Source: Microglena sp. YARC (lineage: Eukaryota; Chlorophyta; Chlorophyceae; Chlamydomonadales; Chlamydomonadaceae). Taken from it: DNA of 64,000 nt. The notes beneath the pieces were generated by a model, which was not told the origin of the DNA, did not search any database, and saw only the letters and a program-made list of their open reading frames with translations. The position numbers were made by a program, and so were the translations under genes. Position 1 is the stretch's first letter. The number at the start of each line of letters is the position of its first letter. Shown piece after piece: positions 53,400 to 64,000 of the stretch. The DNA lies in the NCBI GenBank assembly GCA_022414725.1, contig CM039467.1, forward strand, positions 10,606,513 to 10,670,512, written 5' to 3'.

Positions 53400-55554
53400 T
53401 TTCTTGTCCAAAGCATACCCATCAATCTGAGCCTGCAAGGAGGCCAGCTGCCGCGGAGTAAGCACACCTGGAAGGGCCAAGGCCATGGGCACCGGATTGG
53501 TAACCGGTGCACCAGGCTTGGTCTTACGCAGGTGCGGATGCTTCGTGAAACAGCGATCCTCCGAGTGGGTCGTCTTGCTGAGGCATGGGCCCCAAGTGCA
53601 ATCCAGACGTCGCTTGTTGGAACCAGAACCCTGAGAACCAGATCCCTGCCCACGCTGAAACGCAGCATTGGCAGGAACCTGGGGAGCGTCCCGGGACCAA
53701 CCAGGATGCCTGGAGTCGGACCTGGGGAGAGCAATGTTCAAAATGTCGAGAGACCGATATGCCTCCAGACAAGACCAGTAATCTACAGTCTGTCTGTTAG
53801 CCAACATCATACCGTACTGGATCCGCAGCGATTCAAATCGGATCAAACGGATCCCATTCACAATGGTTTCCATGGCGTGGCGCTGAGTGACAGGATGTCC
53901 AGCACTGCGGAGGTCAGTGCACAGACTGCGAACCATGCGAAAGAAATCATCGACACGGTCAGAAGGGCCCATGTGCGCATTATGAAGTTCGATACGCATG
54001 AGAGGGACTCTAGAGGCAAGGGCATCAGACTGCGTCTTCCGGATATCCAAAAGGATATCCCGAGGGGTGGCAAAGTCCTGGTATACCTTGACCATATCGT
54101 CCTCCATGTTCGCGAGCATCATAGTTAAACACATGAACTCCTGACGTTCGAGAGGCAGTGCACTGAACCCCAACAGTGCAGGATCAAACCGAGACTCACC
54201 ATGAATGAGGGTATTAGACCCAGCTCCAATCGCAGAAGGGACAGGAGCCAAGGACCTACGAATGTCCATGAAATACTCCGCAGCAAGACCAGCGTCAAGA
54301 GCGCGCTGGTCGTCTATGTTCCTAATCACAGGAATGGACCTCGCAACACTCATAAGCAGCTCGAAATCTGGGCTAACAGGACACAGAGGGACAGGCACTC
54401 GCACAAACTGATAACCAAGCTTCTCGTGATCACTACGCCTCGTACCACCAAAGGAAACACCATGATCTGGGGGATACAGAATCCCAGAAGTGACTGGACC
54501 AAGAAAAGAACGACACCTGGTACCAAGCTCAGAGAAAGCCATCACTCGGCGATGCCTCAGCTTCACACTAACATTTGCCATTGTAGCCTGCATATCCATC
54601 CGACCGTACAAAGAGCGGTTCAAGGACTCACCATCCCGTCGATCCTGGTTGATCAGGCGGTAGTCCCGCAAGTTCAAAGTCGGAGGAGATCCACCAGTGA
54701 GCAGATGCTCCCAAGATTCGCATGACCGCGTATATAGCATAGGAGGAGGGCCAGGGGCAGGAGGCAGCTCCACCGGCGGAGGCGGAGGGGGTTCCAGGGA
54801 GGCACCAGCAGCAGAGGTGCGTGCAGAGGAAACAGCAGCCTCGCGAGAGCGAGTGTGGTAGCCAGGGAGGCCACGCTCCATGGGGGCAGATGCAGAGGAA
54901 AAAGAAGCAAAGCCCTTCAAGAAAGTGGGCTTAGCCACCTCCGGGTAAGCCGGGGGAACAGGCTCAAAGGGAGGCGCCGACGAAGGCTGAGGCTGATACA
55001 CAGGCGAAAGCTCTCGATTAGGCATCTGCTGATCAGCAGGCTCATACACCGGCGTAACAGCGGAAGTCTCAAAGACACGAGTGGCAGCAGCAGATGGGGT
55101 CACGCCACCGAAGTCAGCACTCGTAGCACTCTTCAAGTCCTCCTCATCATCAGTAGTAGTAGAGAGTAGTCTTCATCATAATTGAAGGGACGCAATGAGG
55201 CTGCGGGTCTGATGCACAACGGATGATCTGTGTCTGTACACAACACAGCTTCATCAGGACATCCTCAACATCAGAGGACAGGCGTCGAACATTGAGAGAA
55301 GGAACCGTAAAGTTGGAGGATTGATCGGGGGGGGTTACTTCCTTGATGGCGGAAGGACCCTCCTCTCCGGCAGCAGAGGCCGCTGGCGCGCAGTCGTCTA
55401 GCCAATCTAGAGGAACCTTCACCCCCGTTGGGAGGATTCGGTCGCATCCATTGCTCACAATGACACTGCGGATCCCACGAGCCCATGAAACACCATTAAG
55501 TTTGGTAAGTTTCACAAAGCCGGCAGGAGGCCCTCGCGGAAGTTGCATTATCAA
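53397..55554 (-). CDS. Copia Gag polyprotein
   Basis: The main frame (55136-53397, 579 codons, no ATG at its start) encodes a Pro/Ser-rich N-terminus (PPPPPPVELPPAPGPPPM) and a capsid-like core. The core contains GPSDRVDDFFRMVRSLCTDL and HPVTQRHAMETIVNGI. A Cys/His knuckle follows (C-x4-C-x5-H-x4-C in CTWGPCLSKTTHSEDRC), a variant of the retroelement CCHC. Further N-terminal sequence starting at an ATG at 55554 (MIMQLPRGPPAGFVKLTKLN) lies in another frame, joined near 55150-55175 where copies 1 and 2 differ by indels. It ends in a TAG followed in the same frame by protease, which allows a readthrough fusion. Confidence 0.75.
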
Positions 55555-55561
55555 AGCAGTG

Positions 55562-55585
55562 GTAGTGATGAGGAGCCCAGTAACC
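55562..55585 (-). other. Candidate primer-binding site next to the 5' LTR
   Basis: Directly inside the 5' LTR the minus strand reads GGTTACTGGGCTCC. It resembles the complement of the anticodon arm of initiator tRNA-Met (GGTTATGGGCCC in plants), as used by Copia-type elements primed by a tRNA half. Copy 2 differs here (GGTCATACTGGGCTC), so the match is approximate. Confidence 0.3.
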
Positions 55586-55908
55586 TATCAGCTTGAAATC
55601 ACTCCGGTAGAGTGGACAGTAGATTAAAGCAGCGGAACAGACGCACCAATCTATACACGGAGACAAGGATAACGTTACAGACACAGGAGACCCATAAAGG
55701 GGCACCTGTGGTGAAAGGAGGCGGTAGACAGGAACCTAACAGGGTACAGATCAGACCAGAGACGTAGGTGACAGGAAGCTGCCACTGAGTCATCTCAAGA
55801 TGACTCAGTCCCACGGGAAGCTGGCTCAGGAGAGCGATAGTTCTAAGGGAGTACATAAGTAGTCACCAAGTCATAAAACGCGTGAGAGCACCGCTATACA
55901 TGCTGATA
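55586..55908 (-). repeat. 5' LTR of Copia copy 1
   Basis: 323 bp, ends TATCAGC and GCTGATA, nearly identical to 48970-49292. It should carry the element promoter; no TATA box was securely identified. Confidence 0.85.
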
Positions 55909-55913
55909 GAGGC
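55909..55913. other. GAGGC junction between Copia copies 1 and 2
   Basis: Exactly five bases separate the right LTR of copy 1 from the left LTR of copy 2. They equal the target duplication at 48965-48969. Confidence 0.9.
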
Positions 55914-58900
55914 TATCAGCTTGAAATCACTCCGGTAGAGTGGACAGTAGATTAAAGCAGCGGAACAGACGCACCAATCTATACACGGAGACAAGGATAA
56001 CGTTACAGACACAGGAGACCCATAAAGGGGCACCTGTGGTGAAAGGAGGCGGTAGACAGGAACCTAACAGGGTACAGATCAGACCGGAGACGTAGGTGAC
56101 AGGAAGCTGCCACTGAGTCATCTCAAGATGACTCAGTCCCACGGGAAGCTGGCTCAGGAGAGCCGATAGTTCTAAGGGAGTACATAAGTAGTCACCAAGT
56201 CATAAAACGCGTGAGAGCACCGCTATACATGCTGATACTCCACCTATGACACAGGTGACATACAATAGTACTACTCCACCTATGGCACTGGTGACATAGA
56301 ACTATATGTAACAAATTAAAAAAAAAAAAATCAAAGAACTCCGGAAAAAAAAAATCGAGAGAAACTTCAAATGAAACCCGAAGGGTGTAAGGGAAGGTAT
56401 GAAGCAAGGCAAAGAACCAAAATTTGCCAAGTGGATATAAGAGGACAACTAAATATCAAAGTCGGGTAACAACGGTATAGAAAACCCGATCCGGGAATAG
56501 GAACCTAATGCCAATCAATGATAACTTAAAGAAACTTGAAATGTAACCAAAGAAACCCTAAAATGTAACCAAAAAATTCCAGAATACATGTAACCAAAAT
56601 TCTAGAATACATGTAACCAAAAAAAAATTGGTTTAAGGAGAAGCAGTCATTCCAAACATGCGAATGAAACGCCAGAACACCATAGGATCAAGGGGCTTGG
56701 TGAAGGGGTCAGTACAGTTGTCCTTAGTGTTAACATAGGCAACATCCACCTGGCCATCCTCCACCAGCTCCTGGATATAGTGATGGATGACATCAATGTG
56801 CTTGTTGCGAGGGAGCAGCTGACAGTCATTGGCCCAGCTCAAGGACCCCAAGTTGTCACCCTGAATGGTGACCAGGTCACAAGGCAGCCCTATATCAATT
56901 CTCAACTTTTTCAACCATTGCACCTCCCTGGCAGTCTGAGACAGGGCCTGATACTCAGCCTCACTGGAGCTAACAGCAACAGTGGGTTTGCCTTTTGCTC
57001 ATCCAGTTCACAAGGCAGCCTCCAGCAAGCACAGCATAGCCAGTCTGAGATCTCCTGTCAGACCCATCATCAGCAAAGGATGAGTCACTAAAGACAGTAA
57101 AAGAGAAACCAGGGCTGTGAGTGTAAGTGAGGCCCAGATGGGAATGTTCTCTCAAATACAAAATCAAGCGCTTGGCTGCAGCCCACAGGGGGGCAGTGGG
57201 TTGAGCAGAAAACCTGGACAGGTAGCTAACAGCAAAAGAAATATCAGGCCTTGTGCAGGTAGCCAGGTACAGCAAAGCCCCCACAAGAGAGAGGTACTGG
57301 CTATTAGAGGCCAGAGGTTCTCCAGGAGGATCAGTGACAGTGCACTTGGACATGGGAACTGAAAACTTGGGCTTGGTAGCAGCAGTGAGACCAAACTGCT
57401 CCACCAGCTCAACAATGTAGGAGTGCTGGGAGAGGTCGATCTTAACACACCTGCCGTCAGAATCAAGTGTACAAGTCATGTCCAATGAAAGGAACTGGAC
57501 AGGTACACCCATTTCCTTGACTTCCCACCCAGCTGCTTCCATAGCCTTGATCAGCAAGGCATACCTATGCAGCTCACTAAAAGCACAGATAAAGTCATCC
57601 ACATAGGTCAGGACATAGCTCCACCCACCAGTAGAATCCCTCCTGAAATACAGAGCAGGTTCAGCTTTGCACATGGTAAAACCGTGGGCAACCAAAACCT
57701 GCTTTACATCTTTGCTCCAAGCCCTGGGTGCCTGCTTCAAACCATAAAGAGATTTAATTAGCTTGCACACAAGGGGAACATTGTCAGGACCAAGTTCATG
57801 AAAGCCCTCAGGCTGGTAGCAGAACAGGTCCAGACCAGGTTCCAGCTTGGCATTCAAGAATGCAGTCTTGATGTCCAGCTGCCTCACAAACATTTTTCTA
57901 TGAGTGATGGCAGCAAGGAGCACACGAAGACCTGCTTTAAAGGAGACGGGGGCATATACATCATGGTAGTCCAGCCCAGGACGTTGCAGAAAACCACGAA
58001 CTACAAAACGAGCTTTAAAACGCAAAGAACCATCAGCCCCATGTTTTCTTGACAAATAACCATCTGCCAGATAGAATCCTCTGCCTAGGAGGCTGTGGAG
58101 TGAGGACCCAAGTGCCATGAGCATGGAGGGAGGCCATCTCATCCTTCATAGCCTGCAGCCAGAGATCTCTGTCAGGGTTGGTAGGTAACATTGCAGCTTT
58201 ATAAGAGAGTTCAGTAGAGGTAGAAATAAAAGCCCCCACGTACAAGCAGTGTACTTGTACATGGGCAGCGGGGATATCAGCAAGTATCAGCAGTAACCGG
58301 TAATAAAGCCCCCAGCGCAGCACTCATGCGTGGTTGAACAAGGCCGCCTCCTTTGCCTCTAAATCGTCGAAGCCTGGGTACACTGGAACACCCCAGCCAT
58401 ACGCAGTATCTGACCCGGACCAGTGGTCGAGGTCATCACTCACATCATCTGTGACGGCCACATCGTCGCAATGCCTGGTCCGGTATAAACCACCAGGTAT
58501 AGCAGGGGTGAAGTGATCAACAACTCCCGCGAGCTATCCGAATAGGTGGACGGGGGGTGGCGACTAGTGGGCAGTGGACCTGTACTAGGTTCCACTATGA
58601 CCCGAGGCTGTCCTAATCCTACGACTTCACCGACGAAACGTGGCGCAGAGGAAGGCCCGGCGACCCCTGAGATTCGAATAAATTAGAGCTTGAAGGAACA
58701 TCAGACTCCCCCTGGCCCAATGCCGCCGCACGCGATACAGCACCATCATTACCTGGCCTGGGACGCATCGTCATCCCATGACCAGTAAAGCGGTCAACAA
58801 TCGGGGTTGGTAAAGGGCCCAGGACAATGTCAAGTAGTATCAAGCCCTTTACCGATGATAGCGGCAGGGGTGCGAGAAAAATACTGAGATCCATCATAGG

Positions 58901-61900
58901 GAAAAGAGCCCAGGGATACAGTTATAGCTAAACTGTTCATAGAAGAGCACATCACGACTCTCTACCACCTGGCGCAACTTCGGAACCCAAACAAAATAAC
59001 CCTTACTCACCAGAGAATACCCAACCAGTCTACCAGATAACGCCCTTTCGTCAAGCTTATTGCGCTTCTTCCCATTCACTAAGGTAACATAGCATGGGCA
59101 CCCGAAACACGCGCAATAACGATACATCAGGTAGAACCCCAAAGAACAACTCATAAGGAGTCTTGTCACCCTGATTAGGCAGCCGGTTGCGTAGGTAACA
59201 CGCGGCGAGGAAGGCATAGGGCCAGAAGGACTTAGTGAGCTTAGACTCCAAGTGAATGCTCCTAGATACGTTCTGAAGGACCCCATTGTACCGTTCCACA
59301 GTCGCATTCTGCTGAGCAGTGTAAGCCATGGACAATTCATGCACAGCACCAACCGATTCTAACCAATCCTCGAACCACTTCACTATAAATTCCTTAGCCC
59401 TGTCAGACCTAAGACACTTGAAAACAAATCCATGCAGCTGAGTCATCCATCTGAGGATGGTAGTTTGAACTGCTAAGGGAGCTTCATCCCTGGTTCTCAA
59501 GCACAAGACCTCAGCATAGCCAGAGTATTGGTCAGTGAGACACAGAACATAAAACTCCCCACGCAAGCCCCTAATATTAAATGGCCCCCATGATGTCCAA
59601 AGTGAAGGCGTTGTAATGGGGCACGGATCCTAGTTTTGGCTTTCTTTAGGAAAAGGGATACGTTTTCCCTTTTGCCTTCTGACAAGCATCACATGGGATC
59701 TTAGACAGTCTTTGCACCTGTTGGAGAGTGAGGGGTAAGTTCTGAACCAAACCCTTCCTTACAAGGTTGTGCATGGCATCATAGCCAGGGTGACCCAGCC
59801 GCCTATGCCACAACCATTCAGGAGTGGTAGGGATCACAACTCCACCATCCTCATCAACATCAAGAGCAAAAGCTGGATAATTTTCAGCACCATACAAAAC
59901 GGCCACGAGGGGTGTGACAAGGCCTACATGCAAACTTTGTACACACCATCACTGGAGGCAGGGAAAGACCACAGAACAGAAGAGCCCTGTGTGGCAGTAC
60001 AACTAAGACTATCAAAGAAATCTTGCAGTTGTGAGCATGGGCAACAGCATTTACTGACATGAGGTTCACCGGACAGTGTGGGATGTAGAGAACATTGGTT
60101 AAAGTGATTGGTGTTGGTAACCAATCACTACATAACACAAAGAACCCTGACCCACAGACCGTTGAACCACACCATCACCAAATTTAACTGCTGGCCCAGT
60201 CTCAGAAGCATGAAACACAGTGAACAAAGACATATCACCTGTGATTGACATCCCAGCTCCAGAATCAACATGCCAGACACCCTCAGACAGGCTCGGGCTG
60301 CAGACATTTGAAAATTTCGCAGTGCAAGAGAAAAAGGACAGAGCGTACCTCCTATTTCTTGTCCAAAGCATACCCATCAATCTGAGCCTGCAAGGGAGGC
60401 CAGCTGCCGCGGAGTAAAGCACACCTGGAAGGGCCAAGGCCATGGGCACCCGGATTGGTAACCGGATGCACCAGGCTTGGTCTTACGCAGGTGCGGATGC
60501 TTCGTGAAACAGCGATCCTCCGAGTGGGTCGTCTTGCTGAGGCATGGGCCCCAAGTGCAATCCAGACGTCGCTTGTTTGGAACCAGAACCCTGAGAACCA
60601 GATCCCTGCCCACGCTGAAACGCAGCATTGGCAGGAACCTGGGGAGCGTCCCGGGACCAACCAGGCGATGCCTGGAGTCGGACCTGGGGAGAGCAATGTT
60701 CAAAATGTCGAGAGGACCCGATATGCCTCCAGACAAGACCAGTAATCTACAGTCTGTCTGTTAGCCAACATCATACCGTACTGGATCCGCAGCGATTCAA
60801 ATCGGATCAAACGGATCCCATTCACAATGGTTTCCATGGCGTGGCGCTGAGTGACAGGATGTCCAGCACTGCGGAGGTCAGTGCACAGACTGCGAACCAT
60901 GCGAAAGAAATCATCGACACGGTCAGAAGGGCCCATGTGCGCATTATGAAGTTCGATACGCATGAGAGGGACTCTAGAGGCAAGGGCATCAGACTGCGTC
61001 TTCCGGATATCCAAAAGGATATCCGAGGGGTGGCAAAGTCCTGGTATACCTTGACCATATCGTCCCTCCATGTTCGCGAGCATCATAGTTAAACACATGA
61101 ACTCCTGACGTTCGAGAGGCAGTGCACTGAACCCCAACAGTGCAGGATCAAACCGAGACTCACCATGAATGAGGGTATTAGACCCAGCTCCAATCGCAGA
61201 AGCGGACAGGAGCCAAGACCTACGAATGTCCATGAAATACTCCGCAGCAAGACCAGCGTCAAGAGCGCGCTGGTCGTCTATGTTCCTAATCACAGGAATG
61301 GACCTCGCAACACTCATAAAGCAGCTCGAAATCTGGGCTAACAGGACACAGAGGGACAGGCACTCGCACAAACTGATAAACCAAGCTTCTCGTGATCACT
61401 ACGCCTCGTACCACCAAAGGAAACACCATGATCTGGGGGATACAGAATCCCAGAAGTGACTGGACCAAGAAAAGAACGACACCTGGTACCAAGCTCAGAG
61501 AAAGCCATCACTCGGCGATGCCTCAGCTTCACACTAACATTTGCCATTGTAGCCTGCATATCCATCCGACCGTACAAAGAGCGGTTCAAGGACTCACCAT
61601 CCCGTCGATCCTGGTTGATCAGGCGGTAGTCCCGCAAGTTCAAAGTCGGAGGAGATCCACCAGTGAGCAGATGCTCCCAAGATTCGCATGACCGCGTATA
61701 TAGCATAGGAGGAGGGCCAGGGGCAGGAGGCAGCTCCACCGGCGGAGGCGGAGGGGGTTCCAGGGAGGCACCAGCAGCAGAGGTGCGTGCAGAGGAAACA
61801 GCAGCCTCGCCGAGAGCGAGTGTGGTAGCCAGGGAGGCCACGCTCCATGGGGGCAGATGCCAGAGGAAAAAGAAGCAAAGCCCTTCAAGGAAAGTGGGCT

Positions 61901-62947
61901 TAGCCACCTCCGGGTAAGCCGGGGGAACAGGCTCAAAGGGAGGCGCCGACGAAGGCTGAGGCTGATACACAGGCGAAAGCTCTCGATTAGGCATCTGCTG
62001 ATCAGCAGGCTCATACACCCGGCGAAACAGCGGAAGTCTCAAAGACACGAGTGCAGCAGCAGATGGGTCACGCCACCGAAGTCAGCACTCGTAGCACTCT
62101 TCAAGTCCTCCTTCATACATCAGTAGTAGTAGAGTAGTCTTCATCATAATTGAAAGGGATCGCAATGAGGCTGCGGGTCTGATGCACAACGGATGATCTG
62201 TGTCTGTAACACAACACAGCTTCATCAGGACATGCCTCAACATCAGACGGACAGGGCGTCCGAACATTGAGAGAAGAACCGTAAAGTTGGAGGATTGATC
62301 GGGGGGGCGAGTTACTTCCTTGATGGCGAAGGACCCTCCTCTCCGGCAGCAGGGCCCCTCCTCTGGCGCGCAGGTCTCTAGCCAATCTCTAGCAGCAGAA
62401 ATATTATCCTAGAGGACCCCCCCCTTTGGGAGGATTCGGTCGCATCCATTGCTCACAATGACACTGTGACGGATCCCACGAGCCCATGAAACACCACGAG
62501 GATAAGGATCCATTGGTAAGTTTCACCAAAGCCGGCAGGAGGCCCTCGCGAGCGAAGTTGCCATTATCACAACGCCCAGTGGTTAGTGATGAGTGAGCCC
62601 AGTATGACCTATCAGCTTGAAATCACTCCGGTAGAGTGGACAAGTAATTAAAGCAGCGGAACAGACGCACCAATCTATACACGGAGACAAGGATAACGTT
62701 ACAGAACAGGAGACCCATAAAGGGCACCTTGCTGGGTGGAAAGGAGGCGGTAGAACAGGAACCTAAACAGGGTAACCAGATCAGACCAGAGACGTAGGGA
62801 TGACAGCGGAACTGCATGAGTCATCTCAAGGATGACTCAGTCCACGGAAGCTGGCTCCAGGAGAAGCCGATAGTTCTAAGGGATACCATAAGTAGCTCCA
62901 CCAAGTCATTCAAAACGCGTGAGCAGCACCGCATCACATTGCTGATA
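55914..62947 (-). mobile_element. Ty1/Copia element, copy 2, head-to-tail with copy 1
   Basis: LTRs lie at 55914-56237 and 62610-62947. The interior is collinear with copy 1: RNase H/RT 56633-58323, integrase/protease 58620-60350, Gag from 60352 to about 62380. It carries many single-base insertions, especially in Gag and beyond 60 kb, so no long frame survives except the RT (56970-58142, TYVDDFI present). The RT N-terminal linker is continuous here (STELSYKAAMLPTNPDRD) where copy 1 has a stop. Confidence 0.85.
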
Positions 62948-62952
62948 GAGGC
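62948..62952. other. GAGGC junction between Copia copies 2 and 3
   Basis: The same five bases again separate two LTRs, as at 55909-55913. Confidence 0.85.
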
Positions 62953-64000
62953 TATCAGCTTGAAAATCACTCCGGTAGAGTGGACCAAGTAGATTAACAG
63001 CCAGCGGAACAAGACGCACCAATCTTAATACACCGGAGACAAGGATAACGTTTACCCAGACACACGGGACCCATAAAGTGCGGCACCTGTGTGGTGATAA
63101 GGCCACGCCCGGTAGACTAGGAAAAAACCTAACAGGATACCAGATTCAGACCGGAGACGTAGTGACAGGAAGCTTGCCACTGAGTCATCTCAAAGATGGA
63201 CTCAGTCCCACGGGAAGCCTGGCTCAGGAGAGCCGAAGTTCTAAGGGGCAAGTTACCATAAGTTAGTCACCAATCATTAAAACCGCGGTGAGAGCACCGC
63301 TATACATTGCTGATACTCCACCTATGCGACACAGTACATATTCTATGGCAACTGGTGACAAGAACTATATGTAACAAAATTAAAAAAAAAAATCCAAAAG
63401 AACTCCGGCGAAAGAGAGAGAGCGAAGAGTCTCTACACTGAAGAGCGAAAGGGTACTCTTCCACCGGTACAACACACCTCGTATGAAGCAAGCCAAAGAA
63501 CCACAAAATTTACGCCCCCAACACAGACCGGACAACCTTAAATATCTAACACGTCGGGTAACAACCCCGGTTAGAAAACCCCGATCCGGGATTAGGAACC
63601 CTAATTGGCCAAATCAATGATAAACCCCTAAAGGAACCTTGAAATGTAACCCAAAGAAACCCCTAAATGTAACCCAAAAAATTCCCCAGAATACATGTAA
63701 CCCAAATTCCCCTTAGATACCACTGTAACCAAAAAAAATTGGGCTTTTAAGGAGAAGCAGTCATGTCCAAACATGCGAATTGAAACGCACGACACACCCA
63801 TAGGATCCAAGGGCGGAAGGCGCGGTCCAGTACAGTTGTCCTTAGTGTTTAACCATAGGCCCATCCTCCCTCCACCATCCTGGCCCCACTCCCCAGTGCA
63901 CCTGGATGACATCCACATCGCCTTGTCCCACGAGCGACGACCCTCTCCGACACGCCATCTCGCCCAGCTCCTCGGACCATGTCACCCCACACTGGCTGAC
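62953..64000 (-). mobile_element. Ty1/Copia copy 3, partial, very indel-rich
   Basis: The LTR at 62953-63315 is about 40 bp longer than in copy 1 because of scattered insertions. The interior matches the 3' end of the element (polypurine tract, RNase H end at about 63740-63900: NTKDNC, LDPMG). Beyond about 63860 the match is barely traceable. The pattern of short random insertions looks like uncorrected long-read sequence. Confidence 0.7.

Larger units (their letters stand above)
48970..55908 (-). mobile_element. Ty1/Copia LTR retrotransposon, copy 1 (6,939 bp)
   Basis: Two 323-bp LTRs (48970-49292 and 55586-55908) differ at only a few positions and share the ends TATCAGC...GCTGATA instead of TG...CA. 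The internal region on the minus strand has the Copia order: Gag, protease, integrase, RT, RNase H. It is flanked by the 5-bp repeat GAGGC. Breaks in the frames are single-base indels, mostly in homopolymers. Where copy 1 is broken copy 2 is usually intact and the reverse, so the underlying element is probably full length and young. Confidence 0.9.

Noticed and set aside
53532..54725. Plus-strand frames of up to 198 codons opposite Gag
   Set aside because: Shadows of the Copia Gag frame; they show none of the retroelement motifs seen on the minus strand.

Overview
This 64 kb window looks like nuclear DNA from a repeat-rich eukaryote, most plausibly a green-lineage alga. That assignment is inference. 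It rests on plant-type TTTAGGG repeats, GT-AG introns whose phases can be matched, a Ty1/Copia retrotransposon, a KDZ-type (CxC/Zisupton-like) DNA transposon, a LINE fragment, a C-type-lectin-like gene, and very abundant micro- and minisatellites. No bacterial operon, rRNA gene, CRISPR array or organelle gene was seen. Gene density is low, and much of the window is tandem repeat.

Layout. (1) 1-3.3 kb: simple and tandem repeats (a 112-bp family, a 1-kb GAGGGT tract, a ~185-bp family). (2) 3.3-17.7 kb: a minus-strand region in which at least six different coding-looking blocks are each tandemly amplified with intron-like spacers. They are Pro-rich PPPPVVV blocks (149-bp unit), EEEVKVEVAK blocks, RAWRRYK blocks with telomere-like repeats at the acceptor, DGEW-PEPAA blocks, VHSALWNRKQSK blocks and MSDRER...GTVLPEE blocks. 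Long low-complexity exons lie at the upstream end and a unique 159-residue exon ends it. I read this as one very large modular gene, or its decayed remains, grown by exon-by-exon tandem duplication. That is inference. (3) 20.6-25.0 kb: a decayed KDZ transposon with inverted ends, palindromic subterminal repeats and an 8-bp flanking direct repeat. It carries a 1-kb microsatellite inside its transposase. (4) 25-30 kb: homopolymer tracts, a MITE-like element, a perfect hairpin and dispersed repeats, with few credible exons.

(5) 30.6-36.0 kb: a well-supported two-exon minus-strand gene. Exon 1 encodes a signal peptide. A phase-matched 3.87-kb intron filled with minisatellite separates it from exon 2, which encodes 59-residue Ala/Gly/Ser repeats and a C-type-lectin-like domain. 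(6) 38-42.4 kb: minisatellites and foldback elements. (7) 43.1-45.9 kb: seven phase-compatible minus-strand exons of an Ala-rich repeat protein, with the 3' end of a LINE just upstream of them. (8) 46.9-48.96 kb: a 30-bp minisatellite with higher-order structure. (9) 48.97-64 kb: a 6.94-kb Copia element (LTR, Gag, PR-IN, RT-RNase H, LTR) on the minus strand inserted in that minisatellite with a GAGGC target duplication. It is followed head-to-tail by a second copy and part of a third, each joined by the same GAGGC. Indels rise steeply toward the window end, so the tandem array may be partly an assembly artefact.

Functional picture. The two best host genes encode repetitive, probably extracellular proteins. 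Nearly everything else is mobile or satellite DNA. In several places satellite DNA occupies introns or interrupts a mobile element, and short duplications have copied exons.
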